From DASYCK01 sp036500205 (GTDB lineage: Bacteria > Myxococcota_A > Polyangia > Fen-1088), in NCBI GenBank assembly GCA_036500205.1, contig DASYCK010000114.1, positions 1 through 35,906 of the forward strand: 35,906 nucleotides of DNA, given 5' to 3'. This document shows, piece after piece, positions 24,846-33,515 of the stretch. Position numbers and translations under genes: made by a program. The notes under the pieces are model-generated. The model searched no databases and had not been told where the DNA came from. It saw nothing but the letters and a program-made list of their open reading frames with translations. How positions within the stretch are numbered: position 1 is the stretch's first letter; each line of letters starts with the position of its first letter.

Positions 24846-26645
24846 ATGCCTCCCGAGCGCGCGCGCAAGACCTGGTTGCCCCCGGTCGGCTCGCCCGGAT
24901 ATCACATCCTGCTGGTGGCGGTGGCGCTGCTGGTGCTGGGGCCGCTCGGCGGCGTGACGGCGGCCTACATGAACTTCAGCCTGGGCTTCTTCGTGGGCGG
25001 GCAGGTGCTGGCTGGGATCCTGGGCAGCGCCGTCACCTACGGCTACGGGGTCGAGGGGAAGCAGGGCGCGAACTACATGCAGACCTTGGCGGCGTCGGTG
25101 GCGACGCTGTCGGGCATGTGCGTGGTCGTGCAGGCGATGGTCTGGCTGGGCATGCCGCAGCCGTCCGCCTGGAAGCTGGTGGCGTTCTTCATCTGCGTGG
25201 GGATGTTCGGCGTCGGCGTGGGCATGCTGTACACGCCGCTGCTGGTCGATCGCCTGCAGCTCGAATACCCGTCGGGCCACGCGGTGGCGAACATCCTGCG
25301 CGCGCTCACCGATCCGCGGCTGCTACGCCGCTCGATCGGCAAGCTGGGCGGCGGCACCCTGGCGGGTGGGGGGCTGGCGGCGCTCGCCGACCATGTCGCC
25401 TTCGTCGGCGCGACCCGCATCTCGGGATCGACGATCGGGGCCGGCATGGTGATCGGCTCGCGCAACACCGTGTCGGCGGCGCTGTACGGCGCGGTGGGCG
25501 TGGCGCTGGTGCCGACCTTGCGGGCGCACGGGTGGCTGGGCCCGCACGATCCGTTCCGGAAGATCGGCTTTCTCGGCGCCCTGGCGATGATCCTGGGCGC
25601 GGCCGTCGTCGACCTGACCTTGGTCGGCGTCGACGCCACCCGGAGGATCCGCGCCCGGGGGGGCGTGGCGGTCCTGCAGGTGGACACCCGCGGCAAGTCG
25701 TTGAGCACGCGCTCGTTGCTGGTCTGGTGCGCGGTCTGGGCGGTGGCGCTGGTGATGGTGACGCACCTGTTGCTCGGCCAGCCGGTGGGCTGGGTGGTGC
25801 TGGCCATCGCGCTGTCGGTGGTGTTCGTGTGCATCAACGGCATCTCGAACGGCATCACCGATTCGAACCCCATCTCCAGCGCGTTCGTCATCTCGGTCTT
25901 GCTGATGTCGGCCCTCGGTCTGAAAAATCCCGTCGCCGGCCTGATCTCGTCGAGCGTGCTGCTGCTGTCGTGCGCGATCGGCGTCGACATGCAGCAGGAT
26001 CGCTCGACGGGGTGGCGGCTGGGGACGAACCGGCTGAACCAGTTTCGCTATCAGGTGCTGGGGGTGGGCATGGGCGCGATCCTGTGCGTGGTGTTCGCGC
26101 GGCTGTTCATGCGGGCCTACCCGGTGCTGGCCGTGGACAGCTTCACCCACCCCGAGGCGCGCACCGGTGAGTGGCAGTCGGCCATGACGTTCAAGCTGGT
26201 CGGCTCGATCCGCGATCTGGGGCATCTGCCGGCGTACAAGGCGGTCGCGCTCGCCATCGGGTTCGCGCTGGGGTTCGGCATCGAGATCGCGCGCAAGCTG
26301 CTGTTCCGTTCCGCGGGGTATCGCGCGGCCGTGGCGCGTGGTCGGGGCGGCGCGCTGCTCGGCTGGTTCGTCGAGGCGCTGCTCCTCCCCAGCCCGTATG
26401 CGTCGTCGTTCGGCGGCTTCGTCGACCTGCCGACGTCGCTGTGGTTCGGGGCAGGCGGTCTGATCTCGGACGGAATCAATCTGACGAAGGGGCCAGTGGC
26501 GAAGGCCGTCGTCGTCGCGGGCGCGGAGGCAGAGGCGTTGCCCGAGGACATGAGCACGGCGTCGCTGGTGGGCGGTGGCTTGATCGCCGGCGAGTCCCTG
26601 TTCGCGCTGGGCGTGGGGCTGTTCGGCCTGCTCCATCTCCTGTGA
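24846..26645 (+). CDS. OPT family oligopeptide / metal-chelate transporter
   Basis: 599 aa with the ATG after CGGAGCGG. It has some 13-15 hydrophobic segments and OPT features: the N-terminal GGVTAAYMNFSLGFFVGGQ block, GANYMQTLAASVATLSGM, YPSGHAVANILRAL and INGISNGITDSNPISSAFV, and the C-terminal LWFGAGGLISDGINLTKGP. It should sit in the inner membrane and import short peptides or metal complexes by proton coupling; the substrate is not deducible. It stands alone on this strand, with convergent genes 14 bp downstream, and has no visible terminator. Confidence 0.92.
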   Translation: MPPERARKTWLPPVGSPGYHILLVAVALLVLGPLGGVTAAYMNFSLGFFVGGQVLAGILGSAVTYGYGVEGKQGANYMQTLAASVATLSGMCVVVQAMVWLGMPQPSAWKLVAFFICVGMFGVGVGMLYTPLLVDRLQLEYPSGHAVANILRALTDPRLLRRSIGKLGGGTLAGGGLAALADHVAFVGATRISGSTIGAGMVIGSRNTVSAALYGAVGVALVPTLRAHGWLGPHDPFRKIGFLGALAMILGAAVVDLTLVGVDATRRIRARGGVAVLQVDTRGKSLSTRSLLVWCAVWAVALVMVTHLLLGQPVGWVVLAIALSVVFVCINGISNGITDSNPISSAFVISVLLMSALGLKNPVAGLISSSVLLLSCAIGVDMQQDRSTGWRLGTNRLNQFRYQVLGVGMGAILCVVFARLFMRAYPVLAVDSFTHPEARTGEWQSAMTFKLVGSIRDLGHLPAYKAVALAIGFALGFGIEIARKLLFRSAGYRAAVARGRGGALLGWFVEALLLPSPYASSFGGFVDLPTSLWFGAGGLISDGINLTKGPVAKAVVVAGAEAEALPEDMSTASLVGGGLIAGESLFALGVGLFGLLHLL

Positions 26646-26659
26646 GCAGCGGGGGCCGT

Positions 26660-27178
26660 TCAGGTGGGGGACCGCCGTGATTTGGCCCGGCGTCGGCGCA
26701 GCAGCGCCACCACCAGCACCACCACCGTCAGCAGCACGCCGCCCGCGACGAACGGCGTCCCCCGCAGCAAGGTCAACCCTTCGACCAGCTCGCGGAACAG
26801 GGCCACCAGACCTCGCACCACCAGGCCGCCGAACCGCAGCACGAACGGAAAGAGCGACAGCAGCGCGAGGAGCTTGAGGCCGCGCCCGCGGGTGCGACCG
26901 GCGGCGACGAAGTCGGGGACGCCAGCGGCGTGGGTCGCCTGGCTGGCGCCGCGCCCGCCATCGAAGGCGCGCCGCCGCGCCGGATCGGAAAGAATCTCGT
27001 AGGCCCGGTTGATCTCGCTCATCTTCGCGCTGGCCAGCTCCTCCAGCGGATTTCCCTGGTGGCGATCGGGGTGATACTTCGCCCCCAGGGCACGGTAGGC
27101 GGCGCGGATCTCGGCGTCCGTCGCGGTGCGCGCGACGCCCAGCACCAGGTAGGGATCTTGTGGCTCGGCCGCCGCCAT
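26660..27178 (-). CDS. Membrane-anchored J-domain protein
   Basis: 172 aa from the ATG at 27178, whose A overlaps the hflC stop (TGATG). An N-terminal J domain (residues 8-70) has an intact HPD motif (His36-Pro37-Asp38) within YHPDRH and the usual EINRAYEILSDPARRRAFD helix. After a short Gly/Arg-rich linker come two hydrophobic segments (~101-128 and ~142-160) and a basic tail (RRRRAKSRR). J proteins stimulate the ATPase of DnaK-type Hsp70; membrane anchoring suggests recruiting Hsp70 to an inner-membrane site. The gene is third in a run with hflK and hflC, so it may help present substrates to the FtsH-HflKC complex; this is inference from gene order. Confidence 0.9.
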   Translation of the reverse strand: MAAAEPQDPYLVLGVARTATDAEIRAAYRALGAKYHPDRHQGNPLEELASAKMSEINRAYEILSDPARRRAFDGGRGASQATHAAGVPDFVAAGRTRGRGLKLLALLSLFPFVLRFGGLVVRGLVALFRELVEGLTLLRGTPFVAGGVLLTVVVLVVALLRRRRAKSRRSPT

Positions 27179-28146
27179 CACCGTCCCGTCTTGTGGGTCG
27201 CCGCCGCCCCGCTCGGCGACTGCAGATACCGGAACAGATCGGCGTCCGTCGACAGCACCAGCCAGCTGTCCTTGTCGATGGTGGCCTTGTACGTGTCCAT
27301 GGTGCGCAGGAACTTGTACAGCTCGGGGTTGCGGTTATAGGCGGCGGCGTAGATGCCGGTCGCCTCTGCGTCGCCTCGCCCCATGATCTCCTGCGTCTTG
27401 CGGTAGGCCTCGGACTCGATGACCTTCAGCTCGCGCTCCTTCTTGCCGCGGATCTCGGCGCTCTTCCCCTGCCCCTCCGAGCGGTGGCGATCGGCGATGC
27501 GCTTGCGCTCGGAGATCATGCGGTCGAAAACCTTCGCCTGCACCGTCTCGATGTAGTTGACGCGCTGGATCTGCAGATCGACCAGCTCGATGCCGTAGTC
27601 GGGGACGACGTGCGAGGCGCGTTCCAGGATGAGGCGGGTGATCTTGTCGCGGCCCAGCTCGACCTGGCGCATCGCCTCGGCCTCCATCACGTCCTCGACC
27701 TCCTCGGCCCGCTCGAAGGCGCGGTTGCTGGTGCGCACCACCTCGATCAGGTTGTGATTGGCGATGACGTTGCGGGTGTCGCCGTCGATGATGTCGTCGA
27801 GGCGCGACTGCGCGCCCCGCTCGTCGCGCAGCCGCTGGAAGAACAGCAGCGGGTTGGCGATGCGCCAGCGGGCGTACGTCTCGACCCAGATGTACTTCTT
27901 GTCGCGCGTGGGCAGCTGGTTGGCGTTGCCGTTCCACTCCAGCCAGCGCTTGTCGAACACGTTCGCTTCCTGCGCGAAGGGCACCTTCACGTGCAGGCCT
28001 GGGTGGGTGATGGCCTGCCCGATCGGCTCGCCGAACTGGGTGATGACGACCTGCTCGGTCTCGGACACCGTGTACAGCGCCGAGGACAAGGTGGCGAGGC
28101 CCAGGATGGCCAGCGCCCCGCCGATCAACAGCGTCCGCAAGGTCAT
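27178..28146 (-). CDS. hflC: HflC-like SPFH/Band 7 membrane protease modulator
   Basis: 322 aa with one N-terminal transmembrane segment (LLIGGALAILGLATLSSALYTV), then a Band 7 domain (TEQVVITQFGEPIGQAITHPGLHVKVPF) and a long helical region with the family's C-terminal heptads (KVFDRMISERKRIADRHRSEG). HflC pairs with HflK in a ring-like complex around FtsH and modulates its proteolysis in the inner membrane. The gene overlaps hflK by ATGA at its start (28143-28146) and shares one base with the J-protein start, supporting a hflK-hflC-dnaJ transcription unit. Confidence 0.94.
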   Translation of the reverse strand: MTLRTLLIGGALAILGLATLSSALYTVSETEQVVITQFGEPIGQAITHPGLHVKVPFAQEANVFDKRWLEWNGNANQLPTRDKKYIWVETYARWRIANPLLFFQRLRDERGAQSRLDDIIDGDTRNVIANHNLIEVVRTSNRAFERAEEVEDVMEAEAMRQVELGRDKITRLILERASHVVPDYGIELVDLQIQRVNYIETVQAKVFDRMISERKRIADRHRSEGQGKSAEIRGKKERELKVIESEAYRKTQEIMGRGDAEATGIYAAAYNRNPELYKFLRTMDTYKATIDKDSWLVLSTDADLFRYLQSPSGAAATHKTGR

Positions 28147-29159
28147 GGCTTCACCTCCTGCGTCGCGCCGAGGGGAAACATGGGGAGGATCCCCTTCGCC
28201 TTCTCGTCGAAGATCAGCTTCTTTCCGGCGGCCGGCAGCATGGCCGACATCGTCTCCAGATAGAGGCGGGTGCGGGTGACGTCCGGGGCCTTGCGATATT
28301 GCTCTTCCAGCGCGACGAACCGCTCGGCGTCACCCTTGGCGCGGTTCACGCGATCGACGGCGTAGCCCTCCGCCGCCTCGATCTTCTGCTCGGCCAGGCC
28401 GCGGGCGCGCGGAATCTCCTGGTTGTACTCGGCCCACGCCTCGTTTATGGACCGCTCGCGCTCCTGGATGGCCTGGTTGACCTCGTTGAACGACGGCTTG
28501 ACCGACTCGGGCGGATCGACGTCCTGCAGCACCAGCTGCTGCACGGAGATGCCGTTGTCGTACAGCTTGCACAGGTTCGACAGCAGCTCCTTCGCCTTGG
28601 CGGCGATCGATTCGCGCCCCACCGTCAGCAGCTCGGTCACGCTGTGGTCGCCCACCACCGTGCGCATCGAGGCCTCCGCCATCAGGCCGAACGTCTGCTC
28701 GACGTCGCGCAGCTTGAACAGGTACTTGTAAGGGTCGGAGATCTTGTACTGAACGATCCACTCGACGGTGGCCACGTTCAGATCGCCGGTCAGCATCGAC
28801 GACTCCGAGGCGGTCTTCTCGTCCTTCTGGAACGAGCTCTGGATGTCGGCGCGGACGGTGCGGAACCCGAACTCCTGCTTGAGCTGGCGCTGCACCGGCA
28901 CCTTCTGCACCTGCTCGATGCCGAAGGGGAACTTCGTGTGCGGGCCCGGCTCGCTGGTGCGCACGAACCGGCCGAAGCGGGTGACCAGCGCCACCTCGTC
29001 AGGCTCGACCTGGTAGTACGAGCTGCCCAGCGTCGCCAGCACCACGATGGCGACGATGAGCCCGCCGATGAACCGACGCGAGCCACGCAGCCGCGCGCCC
29101 GTTTCCCGGACGACGCGGAGAAAGTCCTCCGGATCGAAGTTCGCGCCGTTGGTCGCCAT
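28143..29159 (-). CDS. hflK: HflK-like SPFH/Band 7 membrane protease modulator
   Basis: 338 aa. A short cytosolic N-terminus (with MATNGANFDPEDFLRVVRE) precedes one membrane span (GGLIVAIVVLATLGSSYYQV). The SPFH domain follows (PDEVALVTRFGRFVRTSEPG, HTKFPFGIEQVQKVPVQRQ), then helices through DVDPPESVKPSFNEVNQAIQ and ERERSINEAWAEYNQEIPRA. The Gly-rich N-terminal stretch of E. coli HflK is absent. HflK forms the large complex with HflC that encloses FtsH. The start is preceded by AAGGGGCC, a slightly short-spaced ribosome binding site. It is 48 nt after the DUF4412 gene on the same strand. Confidence 0.93.
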   Translation of the reverse strand: MATNGANFDPEDFLRVVRETGARLRGSRRFIGGLIVAIVVLATLGSSYYQVEPDEVALVTRFGRFVRTSEPGPHTKFPFGIEQVQKVPVQRQLKQEFGFRTVRADIQSSFQKDEKTASESSMLTGDLNVATVEWIVQYKISDPYKYLFKLRDVEQTFGLMAEASMRTVVGDHSVTELLTVGRESIAAKAKELLSNLCKLYDNGISVQQLVLQDVDPPESVKPSFNEVNQAIQERERSINEAWAEYNQEIPRARGLAEQKIEAAEGYAVDRVNRAKGDAERFVALEEQYRKAPDVTRTRLYLETMSAMLPAAGKKLIFDEKAKGILPMFPLGATQEVKP

Positions 29160-29207
29160 GGCCCCTTATCGCACCTTCCCCGGTGCGGGGCGGAGAATTC
29201 GACCGCC

Positions 29208-30053
29208 TCAGTGCGCGGCGGGGGCGTGTCGCGCGGGGCCGTGCCCCATGGGCAGCTCCTTCTTGGTGAATCCGGCCGGAATGGCGAACAGCGTCGCCGC
29301 CAGCGGACCTCGCTTGACGCTCTTCACCTGCTCCTCCTCGCCCCGCTTGCCGTCCGCCTCGATGGGCACCCGCGACACGGGAATGCCGGGCGCCTTGTCG
29401 AACGACATGAAGGGTCCGCGGCTGGGCGCGCCGGGTCCACCGGTGAAGTCACGGCTCATCTCCTCGCTGAACTTCTGCAGGCCAGAGAAGTCTTCCTTCT
29501 TGACGAGCCCCGCGCTCCAGGGCGAGACGCAGTCCTCTTCCTGCGGCTTGCCGTCGACCATCACCCGGTACATCTCGCACGCGAAGCCGTTGACCGACTT
29601 CTTCTGCCCGAGCGGCTCGAACTTCCATTCGCGGGCGGCCACGGCGGCGGCGCCGTTCAGCTTGCCCATCATTCCTTCCATCTTCTGGCGCTGTTCGGGG
29701 GGCATGTTCTTCATGCGCTCCTCCATCTGCGCCCGCATGCCGTCCATCTGCGCCTTCAGGCGCTGGCGATCGGCTTCGGTGATCTCCGTGTACGTCTTGT
29801 CGCGCTCGCGAATGATCACCATGCGTTTCCCCACCGCGTCGAGGAGCATCTCCGTGGGGCCCATCGCCGGATCGCGCCCCGGATCGTCGACGCGCAGGCG
29901 ATCGCCGTCGGCGTACAACGTCGTCGTGGGGTGACCACCCCGCTGCATGGCGATGGTCACCCCGGCCCAGGCGGGCAGCGGCAGCAACAGAGCGCCGCCC
30001 AGGATGGTCATCGCCAGGAGGGGAGTGGACGAGGTCATCGGCTTGTCACGCAT
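29208..30053 (-). CDS. Periplasmic DUF4412-type protein
   Basis: 281 aa. A signal peptide (AMTILGGALLLPLPAWA, cleavage after AWA) makes it periplasmic or outer-membrane associated. The mature part fits DUF4412: LYADGDRLRVDDPGRDPAMG, MLLDAVGKRMVIIRERDKTY, a Met/Glu/Lys-rich helix (MRAQMEERMKNMPPEQRQKM), then WKFEPLGQKKSVNGFACEMYRV and the C-terminal ATLFAIPAGFTKKELPMG. Domains of this type resemble the LolA/LppX fold and may bind lipids or ligands; the function is unknown. The Met-rich helix could also bind metal. The start at 30053 has a weak binding site; an ATG at 30038 is possible. It is probably co-transcribed with hflK. Confidence 0.82.
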   Translation of the reverse strand: MRDKPMTSSTPLLAMTILGGALLLPLPAWAGVTIAMQRGGHPTTTLYADGDRLRVDDPGRDPAMGPTEMLLDAVGKRMVIIRERDKTYTEITEADRQRLKAQMDGMRAQMEERMKNMPPEQRQKMEGMMGKLNGAAAVAAREWKFEPLGQKKSVNGFACEMYRVMVDGKPQEEDCVSPWSAGLVKKEDFSGLQKFSEEMSRDFTGGPGAPSRGPFMSFDKAPGIPVSRVPIEADGKRGEEEQVKSVKRGPLAATLFAIPAGFTKKELPMGHGPARHAPAAH

Positions 30054-30074
30054 GCCGATAGCATCTCACGAAAG

Positions 30075-30096
30075 CCGACCGTCGGGGGCTGGTCGG
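30075..30096 (-). terminator. Possible weak terminator after the esterase gene
   Basis: On the minus strand CCGACC-N10-GGTCGG is followed by CTTTCG in the 49-bp gap between the CE15 gene stop and the DUF4412 start. The stem is only 6 bp and the T-run is short, so partial read-through into the downstream genes is likely. Confidence 0.35.
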
Positions 30097-30102
30097 AATC
30101 GG

Positions 30103-31674
30103 CTACGGGATGGGTGCGAGGGCGCCGTCCTGCCACTTGGTGGCATCGAACGTGAACTTCCCTTCGGTGAACAGGCCGGTCGTCGAGACGGAGCTGTCCG
30201 CGGGGAGGATGTATTTCTTCAAGAACGCGTTGTAGGTGTTGGTCCACTCGGATCCGCCGGCCTCGCAGTGGCCGCCGCTGTATTGCGTGAACCCGACGGC
30301 ATCCTTGCTGCCCAGGGCGTCGTAGATCATCTGCGTGTACTTGAGCGTCGTCCAGACGCAGATGGGGCAGTTCCAGCTGTCGGCGTTCCCCTCGCGCACC
30401 AGGATGGGTCTCGGCCACGCCAGGGCCAGCACCTCGTGCTGATCGATGGGCAGCTTGTTCACGTTGCTGCCGAACTGCCCGAACTGCTGTCCCATCCAGG
30501 ACGTCTCGCCGAAGATCTCGCTGGCGGTCTGCACCGAGGTCGTCTGGGCCTGGGCGATGCGCCAGCCGCTGGTCGTCCCGGAGCCGGGGGACTGCATGCC
30601 CACCATGGCGATGCGATCGTCGAACAGCCCCATGGTGGCGGCCGTCTTGCCGTTCCGCGAGCAGCCGAGGCCGAACATCTTCTTGGTGTCGATGTTGTGC
30701 CCCTGGGTCATCTCCAGGCCGTCGATGATCCGGCTCGCCACCCAGGCCCAGGCCATCAGGCTGCCGGTGTCCTTCGAGGTGGGGAAGAAGTCGTAGAACT
30801 TTCCCGACGTGCCCCGGCTCGAGCCGGCGGCGGCGACGTTGGTGGTCAACCAGGTCAGACCGACGCCGATCGACGCCACGCCGGTGGGCGCGCCCGCGTC
30901 GACGTCGAACATCGCCGGGAAAGGACCGGTGCCGCTCGGGACCTTGATGGGGACCGCCAGCGTCCAGGTGCGGCCGCCGCCGCCCATGTTCAGGGTCAAC
31001 ATGCCGCCGCTGTAAGTGGCGGTCATCGTCTCGGGCTTGCCGGGCTTGGGACCGTAGATGAACGCCTGCGCCAGCACCTTGATCTCCTTCTGCCGGCAGA
31101 CCCAATCCGCCCGGGTCGTCACCTTCGTTCCGTCGAGGAACGTGAAGGGGTCGGGCATCTTCGCGTTCGTCTTCAAGCTGGCGAAGGTGGGAGCCGTGAA
31201 CGTCTTCGAGCAGGCCACCGCCGAGCAGTCCTCGAGACCGCAAGGAGCTCCCGGGGCCGGGGCGCCGCCAGCGCCTGTCGTGCCTCCGGACGAGGTCGCG
31301 CCTCCGGTCGGGGTGGAGCCGCCCGAGCCGGTCGGCGCCCGGCCACCGCCTCCGGACGCGCCGCCGGTAACGCGACCGCCGGCGCCACCGCCGCCGATGA
31401 TGGCGCCGCCCGTGCCGGGGCGCCCCCCGCTGCCACTCGCGACGCCGCCGCCGCTTCCGGCGACCACGGCGCCGCCCGAGCCGTTGCTCCCTCCGCTGTT
31501 CGTCGTTCCCCCGCTGCCGGTGGTGCCACCCGTGCTGGCGGGGGACCCACCGGTGCTGGAGACCGTGCCGCCGCTGCCGGTGGAGCCGCCGCTGCCGGTG
31601 GAGCCGTCACCCGGAGTCGCGCAGGATGACAATAGCATAATAAAAACGGACGCATAGCCGCAATGTCGGAGCAT
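30103..31674 (-). CDS. CE15-like glucuronoyl esterase, lipoprotein
   Basis: 523 aa from the ATG at 31674 (AAAGG 8 nt before). A lipobox (FIMLLSSC, Cys18) is followed by ~120 residues of Gly/Ser/Thr tether (GSGGSTGSGG-type). The folded part from ~145 to the end is an alpha/beta hydrolase of the glucuronoyl esterase family. The nucleophile Ser339 lies in GLGCSRNGKTAA (the CE15 GCSRxGK motif), and His469 lies in YSGGHCEAGG. The usual acid after GCSRxGK, in an EPGxGG motif, is absent: here it is QSPGSG, so the Glu is Ser. Another acidic residue may serve, as reported for some bacterial members. CE15 enzymes cleave lignin-glucuronoxylan esters, which would suit a plant-polymer-degrading soil bacterium; cell-surface tethering fits. 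Confidence 0.9.
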   Translation of the reverse strand: MLRHCGYASVFIMLLSSCATPGDGSTGSGGSTGSGGTVSSTGGSPASTGGTTGSGGTTNSGGSNGSGGAVVAGSGGGVASGSGGRPGTGGAIIGGGGAGGRVTGGASGGGGRAPTGSGGSTPTGGATSSGGTTGAGGAPAPGAPCGLEDCSAVACSKTFTAPTFASLKTNAKMPDPFTFLDGTKVTTRADWVCRQKEIKVLAQAFIYGPKPGKPETMTATYSGGMLTLNMGGGGRTWTLAVPIKVPSGTGPFPAMFDVDAGAPTGVASIGVGLTWLTTNVAAAGSSRGTSGKFYDFFPTSKDTGSLMAWAWVASRIIDGLEMTQGHNIDTKKMFGLGCSRNGKTAATMGLFDDRIAMVGMQSPGSGTTSGWRIAQAQTTSVQTASEIFGETSWMGQQFGQFGSNVNKLPIDQHEVLALAWPRPILVREGNADSWNCPICVWTTLKYTQMIYDALGSKDAVGFTQYSGGHCEAGGSEWTNTYNAFLKKYILPADSSVSTTGLFTEGKFTFDATKWQDGALAPIP

Positions 31675-31924
31675 GGGGGGGCCTTTCGCCGATCGTTCGT
31701 TGCCGCTCAGCGGAGGCATGAGCCGCGCACGAAGAAGTGGTGCCTGTTAATTGCTCAGCGCACGAGCAAAGTGTCACCTTCTCGAATGAGCACGCGCATA
31801 AAAAATGCACTGCGCAAAATGTGCGACACCGGCGTAGGCGCCGACCGGCCCACCGGGGCGACCAACTTGCGTCTGACTTGGGCGAGGCAGCGGCCTCGCG
31901 TCGAAGCGGTCTCCCGCGCCTACG

Positions 31925-32407
31925 TCACGGATACGGCGTGCCGTCGCGATGGACGAAGGTCCACTTTCCGTCGATCAGCACGGCCTTGAGGTCGTCGTCG
32001 GGGAAGCTTCCTTCGTCCCCCGGCGTCCTGTCCCCCATCTCGAGGTAGACGACCTCTTCCTCGGTCTCGTTGAGCAGACAGTGAGCGTTCCCCGTGCCGG
32101 CCTTGAAGCCGGCGCACATGCCGGGGGCGAGCTGGGTGCGCCCTTCATCGGTGTGCAGCGTCGGGCGCCCTTCCAGGATGTAGACGAGCTCGTCCTGCTT
32201 GCTGTGCGAATGCCGGAGCGCCGAGATCGAGTGAGGCGCGATGCGGGTGAGGTTGACGCCGAAGTTGGTCAGCCCGAACAGATCGCCGAGCGGGCGCTTC
32301 TCGCGGCCCATCACGCGCGTCGCGAACGGCTCGGGATAGTTCGACCGCTTGGCCCGGGCCGGTACTTCGGCGGCGACGATGGCGATGGGAACTTCTTTCG
32401 CTGACAT
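31925..32407 (-). CDS. Cupin-domain protein
   Basis: 160 aa from the ATG at 32407, preceded by GGGGGGAGGTCCC. It is cytoplasmic with a single cupin fold: motif 1 LRHSHSKQDELVYILEGRP supplies His66, His68 and Glu73, and motif 2 includes GNAHC with His109, giving a complete 3-His/1-Glu metal site. The strand pattern GVNLTRIAPHS and ETEEEVVYLEMGDR matches the family. Such cupins act as isomerases, epimerases, dioxygenases or sensors; the sequence does not decide between them. Its neighbours are a broken lipoprotein gene and the esterase gene, with no obvious shared pathway. Confidence 0.88.
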   Translation of the reverse strand: MSAKEVPIAIVAAEVPARAKRSNYPEPFATRVMGREKRPLGDLFGLTNFGVNLTRIAPHSISALRHSHSKQDELVYILEGRPTLHTDEGRTQLAPGMCAGFKAGTGNAHCLLNETEEEVVYLEMGDRTPGDEGSFPDDDLKAVLIDGKWTFVHRDGTPYP

Positions 32408-32577
32408 GGGACCTCCCCCCGCGAATGATGCCGTATCGGGACCGAACGTGGCGGGCCATTTCGCGTCCGCGAGTTACCGAGTCGGGGTGGCCGCGACAAC
32501 GTTGTCGCGAAGCCGTCTCGCGGGGAGATCGATCGAGCGTGATCCGGCACGGCTTGATCGTGCACCACTGGCGCGCC

Positions 32578-33445
32578 ATGTTCGGACCCGGTCGTTCAGG
32601 TTCTTTCGAACGGGTCGCGCTTCTGGCGCTCGGCGTCCTGTGTGGATGCGGAGTGGCCAAGACCTCGAAGGTCGGGCCCATCGGGGGCAGCAGCGGCGAG
32701 GTTCAGGCGGCCGACGGCAGCGCCGTGACGACCTCCATTTCCGATCACGTGATCGTGCGCAGCGTCGACACCGACGCCACCTTGAAGACCTGGCCATCGT
32801 CCTGGAGCGGCCGGCGCCCAATCCCGCGGTGACTCTCTTCCTGCACATCCCCGCCATGCCCGCCGGCTACTTCGTCGTCGGTGCCGAATACGCTCTGGCG
32901 CTCTTCGTCAGTTTCGACTCGATCTTCTATGTCAAAGTAAATCAGGACCTCACCCTTTCGCAAAACGGACGGCTGATGGTGTTGGGCCTGAATAGGGCTT
33001 CATTCAGCGGACCTCCGCTGCCGTCCAGCTTCGCCGGGGGGATCACCTCACGGACGCTGGCGTTTCGTGTTTCGAGACACGCTTCACGTGCTCACGGGAG
33101 CACCACGCGGTGCATGTGGTGAATGGACAATCGAACGCGACGATTGTGACGGGGCAAACCGCGCTGGTGGGAACACTGTCCTTCGTCTCGGCGCAGTTCG
33201 ATCGGGTCATCCCCGACGGCGTCTGCGACGAAAGGTCGCCGACCTTGATGGTCGCCTTCGAGACGGATGTGTGTCCGGCAACCAGCGGTCCGCCGTGCGT
33301 ATCCGGGGCATCCCGGTGCTGCGGCGACGTCGCGGTGGCGGCGGTCTGTGCCGGCGGGTCCTGGACCTGTCCCAGCGGGTCGGTCCCGGTCAGCTCCTGT
33401 ACCGGCTTCGGGATGAACGAGTCGGGCACCTGCGCGAACCCATGA
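32578..33445 (+). pseudogene. Cys-rich lipoprotein gene broken by two frameshifts
   Basis: The coding signal passes through three frames. It starts near 32578 (signal peptide LLALGVLCGC with a lipobox, then GVAKTSKVGPIGGSSGEV). It shifts at about 32784-32795 into the frame encoding AIVLERPAPNPAVTLFLHI and AEYALALFVSFDSIFYVKV up to ~33055. It shifts again into the frame encoding SCFETRFTCSREHHAVHVV and on to the stop at 33445 (VSGASRCCGDVAVAAVC, then CPSGSVPVSSCTGF). Each shift corresponds to one lost base (or two gained). The C-terminal part is Cys-rich. Either this is a real pseudogene or the assembly has two indels here; the other genes in the window are intact. The family is not recognised. 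Confidence 0.65.
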
Positions 33446-33451
33446 AAAAAC

Positions 33452-33484
33452 GAGCCGTGACGGGTCACCCTCCCGTCACGGCTC
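33452..33484 (-). terminator. Intrinsic terminator of the small lipoprotein gene
   Basis: A perfect 13-bp stem GAGCCGTGACGGG / CCCGTCACGGCTC with a 7-nt loop. Read on the minus strand it is followed by GTTTTTTC, a classic T-tract, so it terminates the minus-strand gene ending at 33516. On the plus strand there is no T-run. Confidence 0.9.
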
Positions 33485-33515
33485 TCCCCACCCCCAGGCT
33501 CGTTCAGGTGGTCAG

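Noticed and set aside
31720..31850. A second GEMM-type leader before the esterase gene
   Set aside because: The region lacks the GCAAAGCC core and the GNRA-capped stem; only AT-richness is seen.
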